Shown here piece by piece: positions 25,141-32,702 of a stretch of DNA of 32,702 bases. The position numbers were made by a program, and so were the translations under genes. Source of the stretch: an uncultured Clostridia bacterium (GTDB taxonomy: Bacteria > Bacillota_A > Clostridia > TANB77 > CAG-508); contig CANQEA010000009.1 of the NCBI GenBank assembly GCA_947594095.1, positions 1 through 32,702 of the forward strand, given 5' to 3'. The notes under the pieces are model-generated. The model had not been told where the DNA came from, searched no databases, and worked only from the letters and a program-made list of their open reading frames with translations. Numbering within the stretch: the first letter of the stretch is position 1; each line of letters opens with the position of its first letter.

Positions 25141-25169
25141 ATAATATCATAATTTTACATAAAAGTCAA
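25141..25169 (-). promoter_or_regulatory. Promoter of the structured RNA
   Basis: On the minus strand, TTGACT (25169-25164) and TATTAT (25146-25141) are separated by 17 bases. Transcription should start near 25134. Confidence 0.8.
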
Positions 25170-25213
25170 TAGTTATTTAAAATTTTTATGTTTTCTTAAA
25201 AATATTTTTTATC

Positions 25214-25244
25214 TGTTGCATTCGCAACAAATTTGTTGTATAAT
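25214..25244 (+). promoter_or_regulatory. Crp/Fnr-family gene promoter with overlapping palindromic operator
   Basis: TTGCAT (25216-25221) and TATAAT (25239-25244) are 17 bases apart. The perfect palindrome TGTTGC-N4-GCAACA (25214-25229) overlaps the -35 box, and CAACAAATTTGTTG (25225-25238) is a second perfect palindrome in the spacer. This layout suggests self-repression. Confidence 0.75.
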
Positions 25245-25275
25245 ATAAAACAAATAATAGAAAGGTATGTTTTAT

Positions 25276-25908
25276 ATGAGCACAGAAATAGATATTTCAA
25301 AGTTTATAGAAGATTTTCAAGCAAATTGCACTAGACACCAAATAAAATATTTTGAAAAAAATGAAACAATAACTACATATATAAAGAAAAGAAATCAACT
25401 ATGTATTTTGATAGATGGTTCAGCTGATTTAGTTAGATATGACTTAAACGGAAACAAAACAATAGTAGATCATTTTTCTAACAACGATATATTTGGAGAA
25501 GTTTTTTATAATATAGCAACAAATAATGAGTTATATGTAGAAGCAAAATCTAAATGCAAAGTATTGTTTTACTCTTATGATGAAATCCACACAAAATGCA
25601 AAGCTTCTTGTAAATTTCATCAAACACTTTCATCGGCATTACCTGACCTAATTATTTATAAAATAAAAAATTTAAATACTAGAATAGAATTACTTACTAA
25701 AAGATCTATACGCGAAAAATTAATAAGATATTTTAATTTATTATCTACCATAAATTTAAATACAACTTTTGAGCTTCCTTTCTCTTTTACTGATTTAGCA
25801 GATTACTTAAGTGTTGATAGAAGTGCAATGATGAGGGAAATTAAACTTCTTGTAGAAGACGGAATAATAGAAAAAGAAAAAAATAAAATCACATTAATTA
25901 TTACTTAA
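25276..25908 (+). CDS. Crp/Fnr-family transcription regulator
   Basis: This 210-residue protein has an N-terminal cyclic-nucleotide-binding-like barrel (about 15-115, with LCILIDGSADLVRYD and DIFGEVFYNIA). A dimerisation helix follows, and a C-terminal winged helix (about 150-210, SFTDLADYLSVDRSAMMREI) has a Crp-type recognition helix. The effector is unknown. Cysteines are present (C16, C91, C98, C102 approximately) but not in an Fnr-like cluster that I can assign. The ATG at 25276 is preferred because AAAGG lies ten bases upstream. The ATG at 25267 is only one base from it. The shared palindrome at its own promoter and at nrdD suggests control of anaerobic or nitrosative-stress genes, perhaps HcpR-like. 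That subgroup call is a guess. Confidence 0.88.
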   Translation: MSTEIDISKFIEDFQANCTRHQIKYFEKNETITTYIKKRNQLCILIDGSADLVRYDLNGNKTIVDHFSNNDIFGEVFYNIATNNELYVEAKSKCKVLFYSYDEIHTKCKASCKFHQTLSSALPDLIIYKIKNLNTRIELLTKRSIREKLIRYFNLLSTINLNTTFELPFSFTDLADYLSVDRSAMMREIKLLVEDGIIEKEKNKITLIIT

Positions 25909-25918
25909 TGTGATTTTA
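25884..25918. terminator. Hairpin between the convergent Crp/Fnr-family gene and clpX
   Basis: A perfect 14-bp stem, TAAAATCACATTAA / TTAATGTGATTTTA, has a 7-base loop. It overlaps the regulator's stop codon and lies 40 bp beyond the clpX stop, so it can serve both strands. Confidence 0.7.
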
Positions 25919-25958
25919 TATATTTATAAGAAAAAAACATGTTAACTTTTATTATATT

Positions 25959-27260
25959 TTAACTTGCTTTTGGCACTTTTCTTTTTATTTTTTGTTTTTC
26001 TTCTTGTTTCTTTTCTCCTTCAATAATTCTTGGGCCAGCATTTTCCATAACAGTTTCTTTAGTTATAATGCATTTTACAATATTAGGATTTGATGGAATT
26101 TCAAACATAATGTCTCTCATAATCTCTTCTATAATTGAACGTAATCCTCTCGCTCCCGTTTTTCTTTCAATTGCTTTTTCCACAATGCTAGTTAATGCAT
26201 CTTCTTCAAATACTAGCTCTACCCCGTCTATTTCAAACAATTTTTGATATTGTTTTACAAGAGAATTTCTAGGTTCAACTAATATTTGAACTAAAGCTTG
26301 TTTATCTAAATCTTTTAATGTTGCAATAATAGGTAATCTTCCAATAAATTCTGGAATTAAACCAAATTTTAATAGGTCTTGTGGTAATAACTCTTTAAAT
26401 GTCTCATAAGGATTTCTTTCTTTTTTACTTTCTATTTTACTTCCAAAACCTATTGATTTTTTGCCAGTTCTGTCATTGATGATTTTTTCTAGCCCTTCAA
26501 AAGCTCCTCCACATATAATTAATATATTTTCTGTATTAATTTGGATTAACTCTTGGTTTGGATGTTTTCTACCACCTTGTGGTGGAACAGATGCGACAGT
26601 TCCTTCTATAATTTTAAGTAATGCTTGTTGCACACCTTCTCCACTGACATCTCTAGTTATAGATGGATTTTCTGATTTCCTAGTAATTTTATCAATTTCA
26701 TCTATATAAATAATTCCTTTTTCTGCTTTTTTTACATCTCCGTCTGCTGCTTGTATTAATTTTAATAATATATTTTCAACATCTTCACCAACATAACCCG
26801 CTTCTGTTAGAGTTGTAGCATCTGCAATGGCAAATGGTACATTTAATATTTTTGCAAGTGTTTTTGCAAGCAAGGTTTTTCCACAACCTGTTGGCCCTAA
26901 TAGTAAAATATTACTTTTTTGTATTTCAACATCATCATTTTTAGAATTTTCTTCATGAGCAATTCTTTTATAATGATTATATACAGCAACAGATAGTGTT
27001 TTTTTCGCTTCTTCTTGCCCTATAACATAATCATCTAATATCTTTTTAATTTCTCTAGGACTAGGTACATTGTTTAATTCATTAATTGTATATCCTGCTT
27101 TTTCTTCTTCATAAAGTTCGCCTTCTATAATGCTTACACATAAATCTACACACTCGTCACAAATGTATACCCCTGGTCCTGCGACTATTTTTTTAACATT
27201 TTCCTGTGCTTTACCACAGAAAGAACATCTTACATTTTTTGGTATGTCATTTTTTGGCAT
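25959..27260 (-). CDS. clpX: ATP-dependent Clp protease ATP-binding subunit ClpX
   Basis: This 433-residue AAA+ unfoldase feeds substrates to ClpP. It has an N-terminal zinc domain (C12, C15, C34, C37), Walker A GPTGCGKT (122-129), the pore loop GYVG (155-158), Walker B IIYIDEID (183-190) and the sensor-2 region [11 protein letters not shown]. The extension before the end ([15 protein letters not shown]) is highly charged, as in other clostridia. It lies 23 bases after clpP, forming the normal tig-clpP-clpX order. No separate promoter is seen between clpP and clpX. Confidence 0.97.
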   Translation of the reverse strand: MPKNDIPKNVRCSFCGKAQENVKKIVAGPGVYICDECVDLCVSIIEGELYEEEKAGYTINELNNVPSPREIKKILDDYVIGQEEAKKTLSVAVYNHYKRIAHEENSKNDDVEIQKSNILLLGPTGCGKTLLAKTLAKILNVPFAIADATTLTEAGYVGEDVENILLKLIQAADGDVKKAEKGIIYIDEIDKITRKSENPSITRDVSGEGVQQALLKIIEGTVASVPPQGGRKHPNQELIQINTENILIICGGAFEGLEKIINDRTGKKSIGFGSKIESKKERNPYETFKELLPQDLLKFGLIPEFIGRLPIIATLKDLDKQALVQILVEPRNSLVKQYQKLFEIDGVELVFEEDALTSIVEKAIERKTGARGLRSIIEEIMRDIMFEIPSNPNIVKCIITKETVMENAGPRIIEGEKKQEEKQKIKRKVPKAS

Positions 27261-27283
27261 AAAATCTCTCCTCTTTATCTCTA

Positions 27284-27889
27284 TTATCCTCTTTTATCCA
27301 TAATTCCATCTATTAATCCATAATTTAATGCTTCTTCTGCTGTCATGTAATTATCTCTTTCAGTATCTTTTTGGATTGTTTCAACTGATTGACCTGTTCT
27401 TTCACTTAAGAATTTATTTAATTTTTCTCTTGTTTTTACTAAATGGTCTGCATGTATTTTTATTTCTGTTGTTTGTCCAGAAAGTCCGCCACCACCAATT
27501 AATGGTTGATGAATTAAGATTTCTGCATTTGGTGTTGCAAATCTTTTACCTTTTTCACCTGCAGCAAGAAGTGCTGCTCCCATGCTTGCAGCCATACCAA
27601 CACATATTGTTGATACTGGACATTTTATATAATTCATTGTATCTATAATTCCCATTCCGTCCGTGATAGATCCTCCTGGTGAATTGATATATAAGTGAAT
27701 ATCTTTATCTGGGTCTTCTGACTCTAAAAATAATAATTGTGCAATAATTAAGCTTGATGTTGTTGGATTAACATCTTCTCCTAAAAATATAATTCTATCT
27801 TTTAATAATCTTGAGAAAATATCATATGATCTTTCTCCTTTGCTTGTTTGTTCAATAACATAAGGTACTAAACTATCTTTTTCTAACAT
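27284..27889 (-). CDS. clpP: ATP-dependent Clp protease proteolytic subunit ClpP
   Basis: This 201-residue serine protease has the catalytic triad Ser102 ([11 protein letters not shown]), His127 (ILIHQPL) and Asp175 (QKDTERDN). Length and the N-terminal [20 protein letters not shown] are typical. It should assemble with the ClpX encoded downstream. AGGAGG lies shortly before the ATG. It has its own promoter after the tig terminator, with a 14-bp palindrome between the promoter and the gene. Confidence 0.97.
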   Translation of the reverse strand: MLEKDSLVPYVIEQTSKGERSYDIFSRLLKDRIIFLGEDVNPTTSSLIIAQLLFLESEDPDKDIHLYINSPGGSITDGMGIIDTMNYIKCPVSTICVGMAASMGAALLAAGEKGKRFATPNAEILIHQPLIGGGGLSGQTTEIKIHADHLVKTREKLNKFLSERTGQSVETIQKDTERDNYMTAEEALNYGLIDGIMDKRG

Positions 27890-27908
27890 TTAAAATTCCT
27901 CCTTCTAA

Positions 27909-27962
27909 TTAGAAATTTCTAAGTTCTTAACTAATTATATATTTAATTTTGAAAAATACCAA
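27909..27962 (-). promoter_or_regulatory. clpP-clpX promoter and nearby palindrome
   Basis: On the minus strand, TTGGTA (27962-27957) and TATAAT (27939-27934) are 17 bases apart. The -35 box overlaps the tail of the tig terminator. The perfect palindrome TTAGAAATTTCTAA (27909-27922) lies in the 5' leader and could be an operator. It does not look like a CtsR site. Confidence 0.5.
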
Positions 27963-28006
27963 AAAGTTGGAGATTTACTTTAACTTATAGATTAACCTCC
28001 AACTTT
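27961..28006 (-). terminator. Terminator of tig
   Basis: On the minus strand, AAAGTTGGAG and CTCCAACTTT form a 10-bp stem around a 26-base loop, followed by TT and a further T-rich stretch. Confidence 0.7.
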
Positions 28007-28013
28007 ATATTTT

Positions 28014-29303
28014 TTATTTTATTTTTGCATTGCTTACTATAAAATCAATGGCTTTTTCAGATTCTAATCCTTGTTTTATGTAGTTTCTTATATTTTGATT
28101 TTTTAAGAATTCTTCATCTTCTTCTTTTTTACCATAATTTTTAGCCATTTCTTTTATTTTTTCGTCAATTTCTTCTTCTTTTACTTCTATTTTTTCTGCT
28201 TTAACTAATGCTTCAATTGCTAAACGAGATTTAATAGCATCTATTGCTTGAGGTTCGTATTCTTTTTGGACTTCTTCTCTTGTTTTTCCCATCATTTTAA
28301 GATATTGGTCAAATTTTAATCCTTGATAACTTAATCTATTTTCCATGTCTTTTACCATGTTTTCAGTTTCAAGTTCTACCATACCAGATGGAACATCTAA
28401 ATCCATTCCTTCAATAACTGCTTTTATTGCAGCTTCTTGAGTTTCGTATGTTGCTTTTTGTTCATTTTCTTCTTGTTTCTTTTTCTTGATACTTTCTTTT
28501 AGTTCTTTTAATGTATCAAATTCACTAACATCTTTAGCAAATTCATCATCTAGTTTAGGTAACTCTTTTTTCTTTATTTCATGAACTTTTACTTTAAATA
28601 CAGCATCTTTTCCTGCTAAATCTTTTGAAAAATATTCTTCTGGGAATGTAACATTAATATCTTTTTCTTCATCTATTTTCATACCAATAATTTGGTCTTC
28701 AAAACCAGGAATAAATGTATTGCTTCCTATTTCTAAATCATGTGATTCTGCTTTTCCACCTTCAAAAGCAACACCATCAACAAATCCTTCGAAATCTATT
28801 GTTGCAATATCTCCTTTTTCTACTGGCCTATCATCTACAGTTATTAGTCTACTGTTGTGTTCTTGCATATGTTCTAGTTCGTGTTCAACGTCTTTGTCTG
28901 TTACATTATACTCAATTTTTTTAATTTCTATACCTTTATATTTTCCAAGTTTAGGTTCTGGTTTTGTTTGCATTGTAGCAGTGAATATTAGGTCTTGTCC
29001 TTTTTCAATTTGTGTAACTTCTATATCTGGTCTGCTAACTATTTCTAAATTGTTCTCTTTTACTACTTCTTCTAATGCTTCTGGTGCAACATCATTAAAT
29101 GCATCTTCATAGAATATTTCTTTCCCATAATATTTTTCTACAATTTGCATTGGAGCTTTACCTTTTCTAAATCCTGGTATATTAAAATATTTAGCACTTT
29201 TAAAATATACTTTTTTAATTGCATCTTCAAATTTTTTTGCTTCAACAGTAACTTCTACTTTAACTTCATTTGCATTTTCTGTTTTTTCTACTTTGTTTTT
29301 CAT
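28014..29303 (-). CDS. tig: Trigger factor
   Basis: This 429-residue ribosome-associated chaperone and peptidyl-prolyl isomerase has the N-terminal ribosome-binding signature GFRKGKAP (44-51). An FKBP-like domain spans about 150-240 (GDIATIDFEGFVDGVAFEGG, then FIPGFEDQIIGM), followed by the helical C-terminal chaperone domain. The ATG at 29303 is preferred because AAGAAAGGG lies upstream at normal distance. An in-frame ATG at 29330 has no ribosome site and would add nine residues. It is transcribed toward clpP but separated from it by a terminator. Confidence 0.96.
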   Translation of the reverse strand: MKNKVEKTENANEVKVEVTVEAKKFEDAIKKVYFKSAKYFNIPGFRKGKAPMQIVEKYYGKEIFYEDAFNDVAPEALEEVVKENNLEIVSRPDIEVTQIEKGQDLIFTATMQTKPEPKLGKYKGIEIKKIEYNVTDKDVEHELEHMQEHNSRLITVDDRPVEKGDIATIDFEGFVDGVAFEGGKAESHDLEIGSNTFIPGFEDQIIGMKIDEEKDINVTFPEEYFSKDLAGKDAVFKVKVHEIKKKELPKLDDEFAKDVSEFDTLKELKESIKKKKQEENEQKATYETQEAAIKAVIEGMDLDVPSGMVELETENMVKDMENRLSYQGLKFDQYLKMMGKTREEVQKEYEPQAIDAIKSRLAIEALVKAEKIEVKEEEIDEKIKEMAKNYGKKEEDEEFLKNQNIRNYIKQGLESEKAIDFIVSNAKIK

Positions 29304-29341
29304 AAAAATTTCAACCCTTTCTTTTTGCATATAGCTTTTAT

Positions 29342-29369
29342 ATTATACCACATTTTTTTAATTTTGCAA
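29342..29369 (-). promoter_or_regulatory. Promoter of tig (extended -10)
   Basis: On the minus strand, TTGCAA (29369-29364) and TATAAT (29347-29342) are 16 bases apart, with TGG directly before the -10 box giving an extended -10. Confidence 0.7.
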
Positions 29370-29432
29370 GTAGTTTGGAAGTTTTTTATTATGTTTTTGG
29401 GAACCGGGTCAAAAAAACATCATTAATATGGT

Positions 29433-30239
29433 TTATATATTTTCATTAAATATTACATCATTTAAAATCTCAAAACTTGCATCTTGCTTTGATGCAACAA
29501 TATCGAAATATTTTTTAAATATTTCAAATGTTTCTATCTTACTATCATTTACAATTCCAATTTTAACTATTGTATCTTCATTTTGACTACCTGCCATGTC
29601 TTTGTCTCCAAGTATATCTCCTATTAATATTTTGTACTTCTTCTTAGATAATTTTTCTTGCAAGTTTTTTGGCAATTTTCCTTCCATGTTTTTATTCATA
29701 GAATGTATAATTTTATCTTCAAATTTCTTTATATTCCCATGTTCATCAAACTTTAAAAAATTACTAATAATAAACATATTGTTATAATAACAATCATTAT
29801 CCATTAAAAACTTTTCAATTGTGTTTCCAATACCTGCTGATACAATAACTACTGGTATGTTTTTGCTTGCTGCCCATTTTAAACATTCTTTTGCACCTTT
29901 TCTAAATATTAAATTAGCTTTTTCAACAGATTTATTTAATTTATCTTTTGTCATATGATATTTTTCATATAAATTTATTACATCTAAGTACCATTTTTCA
30001 ATTATTTTTTCTTTCGTTTTTCTATCCATTGTATAATCTATTTCTATTGGTCTATTTATTTTATATAGTTCATCCATTTCATCTACTATTTCTTTTCCCA
30101 TTACATCTTTATTAGAACATGCTGCCCATGAGTCTTGACCTTTTTCATCTGTAATAGTATAGTCAAAGTCTAATATAAAATAAACGTTTTTTGAATTAAT
30201 GTTCATTTTTTGTAATTTTTCTTCATTTATATATTTCAT
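29433..30239 (-). CDS. Cytosolic 5'-nucleotidase III-like HAD hydrolase (UMPH-1 family)
   Basis: This 268-residue HAD phosphatase has motif I LDFDYTIT (D24 and D26), motif II VVIVSAGIGNTIE and a late acidic motif LIGDILGDKDMA. SNFLKFDEHGNIKKFEDKII between them matches the UMPH-1 (NT5C3) family well. Members dephosphorylate pyrimidine (and in some cases modified) nucleoside monophosphates, and they are best known from animals. The start is uncertain. The chosen ATG has no ribosome site within 15 bases, while a good AGGAG upstream (about 30270) sits before an ATG that is followed at once by TAG. A nucleotide-cleaning role is inferred. Confidence 0.82.
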   Translation of the reverse strand: MKYINEEKLQKMNINSKNVYFILDFDYTITDEKGQDSWAACSNKDVMGKEIVDEMDELYKINRPIEIDYTMDRKTKEKIIEKWYLDVINLYEKYHMTKDKLNKSVEKANLIFRKGAKECLKWAASKNIPVVIVSAGIGNTIEKFLMDNDCYYNNMFIISNFLKFDEHGNIKKFEDKIIHSMNKNMEGKLPKNLQEKLSKKKYKILIGDILGDKDMAGSQNEDTIVKIGIVNDSKIETFEIFKKYFDIVASKQDASFEILNDVIFNENI

Positions 30240-30292
30240 GTTTTTACTGCTGTAGCTAAATTCTACATTTCTCCTTTCTTTTAATTATAAAA

Positions 30293-30321
30293 TTTATATG
30301 TTTAAATTTATTCTATAACAA
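30293..30321 (-). promoter_or_regulatory. Promoter of the 5'-nucleotidase-like gene
   Basis: On the minus strand, TTGTTA (30321-30316) and TATAAA (30298-30293) are 17 bases apart. It is divergent from the mutS2 promoter. Confidence 0.55.
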
Positions 30322-30350
30322 ATTTTATAAAAAGTCTATTATTTTTTTAT

Positions 30351-30379
30351 TTGACTTTGCAAAACCTATGATATATAAT
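30351..30379 (+). promoter_or_regulatory. Promoter of mutS2
   Basis: TTGACT (30351-30356) and TATAAT (30374-30379) are separated by 17 bases. The ribosome site AAAGGA lies ten bases before the ATG at 30449. Confidence 0.8.
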
Positions 30380-30448
30380 CAATATCAATAATATTTACAC
30401 AATGGATATTATAACTTTTTAATACATGTTTGAAAGGACTCCTTCATT

Positions 30449-32702
30449 ATGAAAGAAAACTATTTAGAAAAACTTGAATTTAATAAAATTTTAGATGTCT
30501 TATCCACATTTTGTACAACATATTTAGGAAAAGCTTTATGTGAAAATTTAAAACCATCAAAAGATTTAGATACAGTTAAAAACTTACTTAAAGAAACAAA
30601 TGAAGCTGTTTCTATTTTATACAAATGTGGGAACTTAAGCATTTCAGAAATCTCAGATATAACTGGATATATTAAAATTTTAGAGTCTTATGGAACTTTG
30701 TCTATTAAGGGTATTTTAGATGTTGCAAATATTTTTAAAATATCACAAGATTTAAAAAATTATTTTTATGAAGAATATGTACAAACAGATGACTACCCTA
30801 TATTAAATAGTTATTTTTCTAAGCTATATACAAATAGTTCAATTATAGAAACAGTATCAAAAAGTATAATAGATGAAACAACAGTTGCAGATAATGCGTC
30901 AAAAACTTTAAGTAGTATTCGAAAAAAGCAAAGGACTATAACAGATGATATAAAATCAAAATTAAATAATATGATACATTCTTCTAAATATGCTAAATTT
31001 ATACAAGAAAGTGTTGTAACAATTAGAAATGACAGATATGTAATTCCTGTAAAAGAAGAATACAGAGGAGAAATAAAAGGTTTTATTCATGATGTTTCAA
31101 GCTCTGGCTCTACAGTTTTTGTTGAACCAGTTTCTATATTTGAGCTAAATAATGAAATCTCTCAGTTAAAGGCTGAAGAAGCAATTGAGATAGAAAAAAT
31201 TTTACAAGAGTTAAGTAAATTATTTTATCCATATGTAGATGAATTAAAAACAGATATAGAACAAATTGGGCTAATTGACTTTGTATTTAGTAAAGCAAAA
31301 TATTCTAAATCTATTAATACAAATTCGCCAAATATAAATAATGAAAAATATATAGTTTTAGATAATGCAAAACACCCATTACTTGACCCTGAAAAAGCTG
31401 TACCAATTTCGCTTAATCTTGGAAAGGATTTTAATACTTTATTAATTACAGGGCCAAATACAGGTGGAAAAACTGTGGCATTAAAAACAGTGGGGCTACT
31501 TGTTTGTATGGCATGTAGTGGTCTAAACATTCCAGCAGATGAAACTTCTTCTATATATGTTTTTGAGAATATTTTTACAGACATTGGAGATGATCAAAGC
31601 ATACAAGATTCACTTAGCACTTTTTCTTCTCATATGTCAAATATAGCAAATATTACAAAAAAAGCAAATGAGAATTCTTTGATATTAGTTGATGAGCTTC
31701 GGTTCTGGAACAGATCCATCACAAGGTGCAGTTTTGGCAATTAGTATTTTAGAATATATTTATAAACTAAATTCTTTAACAATTGCCACTACTCATTATC
31801 CAGAACTCAAAAAATATGCATTAGTAACTGATGGTTTTGAAAATGCATCTGTTGAGTTTGATATAAATACCCTAAGCCCTACTTATAAGCTTTTAATGGG
31901 CGTGCCTCGGAAAGAGCAATGCTTTTGATATTAGTAAAAAATTAGGATTAAATCCTCAAATTATAGAAAATGCTAAACAGTTGCTTAGTAAAACTGATAT
32001 GGATTTTGAAGAAGTCTTAAAAAATATCTATGATGATAAAATTACGATTGAAAGAGAAAAATTAAAAATTGATGAAGAATTAAAAAATGCATCTATATTA
32101 AGAGAAAAAATTCAAAAAGAAGCTAGTTCTTCTGAGGAAAAAGCAAATAAAATTATACAAGATGCTAAGTTAGAAGCAAGAGAACTTTTATTAGATGCTA
32201 AAGAAGATATAAACGAAATGATTAGAGAAATAAACAAAATAAAAAAGGATAAAGATAATGAAAAAGATTTAAATAGTTACAGAAACAAAATAAATGAAAA
32301 AATTAAAAATATAAGAGTACTAGATAATACCTCTCAAAAAGAAAGTCCAAGTGAAACAATATCTTCAGATGAAATTATACCTGGAAACACAGTTTTTGTA
32401 ACGACCTTAAATCAAGAAGCAACTATTCTTTCACATGTATCTAAATCTGGTGAAGTTCTTTTGCAAATTGGTAGCTTAAAAACAAATATGCCAATTAATG
32501 TTTTAAAACCTATTAAACAAAATAAAAACACACCTAAACAGACTATTTCTTATGCTAACTCATCTAAAACTAAATCTGCTAAAACAGAAATAAATGTTAT
32601 TGGCTATAATGTTGAAGAAGCAACATTTCTAATTGATAAATTTTTAGATGATGCTTCACTTGCAAGACTTGAAACTGTAAGAATCGTTCACGGAAAAGGC
32701 AC
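30449..32702 (+). pseudogene. mutS2: mutS2 with two single-base insertions, 3' end outside the window
   Basis: MutS2 is a MutS-like ATPase with a C-terminal Smr domain. In Bacillus it acts on collided ribosomes, and elsewhere it limits recombination. Visible parts are the N-terminal core, Walker A TGPNTGGKTV, Walker B ILVDEL and, in other frames, [13 protein letters not shown], the ATTHYPELK helix, [14 protein letters not shown], a long coiled coil and the start of the Smr domain (VRIVHGKGT). The frame breaks at 31700 (extra C between CTT and GGT) and at 31908 (extra C between CCT and GGA). Removing both bases restores one normal frame to the window end. The rest of the sequence is well conserved, so sequencing error is as likely as true inactivation. 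The Smr LDxRG motif reads INVIG. Confidence 0.88.

Noticed and set aside
24902..25150. 82-codon open frame on the minus strand
   Set aside because: It lies wholly inside the structured RNA, starts at the promoter -10 region without a ribosome site, and its translation has no family-like features.
27909..27922. CtsR operator at clpP
   Set aside because: The palindrome TTAGAAATTTCTAA lacks the GGTCAAA-type half sites of CtsR.
1..32702. CRISPR array
   Set aside because: The repeats seen are either long leaders in three copies, an 11-bp triple or coding repeats. None has regular unique spacers.

Overview
This is an AT-rich window from a low-GC Bacillota genome, most likely a Clostridia member. 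The evidence is the tig-clpP-clpX order, the ireB-ruvX-DUF1292 cluster, a Mini-III RNase gene, RbgA, MutS2, a class III anaerobic ribonucleotide reductase, consensus sigma-A promoters with 17-bp spacers, and strong Shine-Dalgarno sites that often precede GTG or TTG starts.

Left part (1-14.3 kb), accessory. Two unrelated P-loop ATPases with nuclease-like C-termini (DUF234 type and DUF4143 type) face each other across an IS3-family remnant. Each has palindromic operator-like sequence at its promoter. They lie between two inverted copies of a ~150-bp leader repeat. To the right is a tail-to-tail pair of two-gene modules. Each module is a small secreted cohesin-like protein with an LPNAG sorting signal, followed by a large secreted protein with an N-terminal type I dockerin and no anchor of its own. 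A sortase gene sits beside the second module. The simplest reading is that the sortase fixes the cohesin protein to the wall and the cohesin holds the large dockerin protein at the surface. Leaders, signal peptides and sorting signals are nearly identical between the modules, while the working domains differ. The leader repeat at the left edge points outward, so a third module probably starts just outside the window. A complete 1,476-bp ISL3-family element with an 8-bp target duplication has landed in the hairpin shared by the two convergent modules.

Middle part (14.5-22.4 kb), housekeeping and regulatory, all on the minus strand: mrnC, rbgA, an MTH1-like Nudix hydrolase, an unknown membrane protein, a DUF1292 protein, ruvX, ireB, then a GAF plus degenerate GGDEF membrane protein, a large AT-hook protein with a degenerate MinD-like ATPase domain, and a small VirB2-like membrane protein.

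Right part (22.4-32.7 kb): nrdD; a large structured noncoding RNA (possibly the raiA class) with its own promoter and terminator; a Crp/Fnr-family regulator whose promoter shares the palindrome TGTTGC-N4-GCAACA with the nrdD promoter; clpX, clpP and tig; a cytosolic 5'-nucleotidase III-like HAD enzyme; and a divergent mutS2 that carries two single-base insertions and runs off the right edge. No tRNA, rRNA or CRISPR array was seen.
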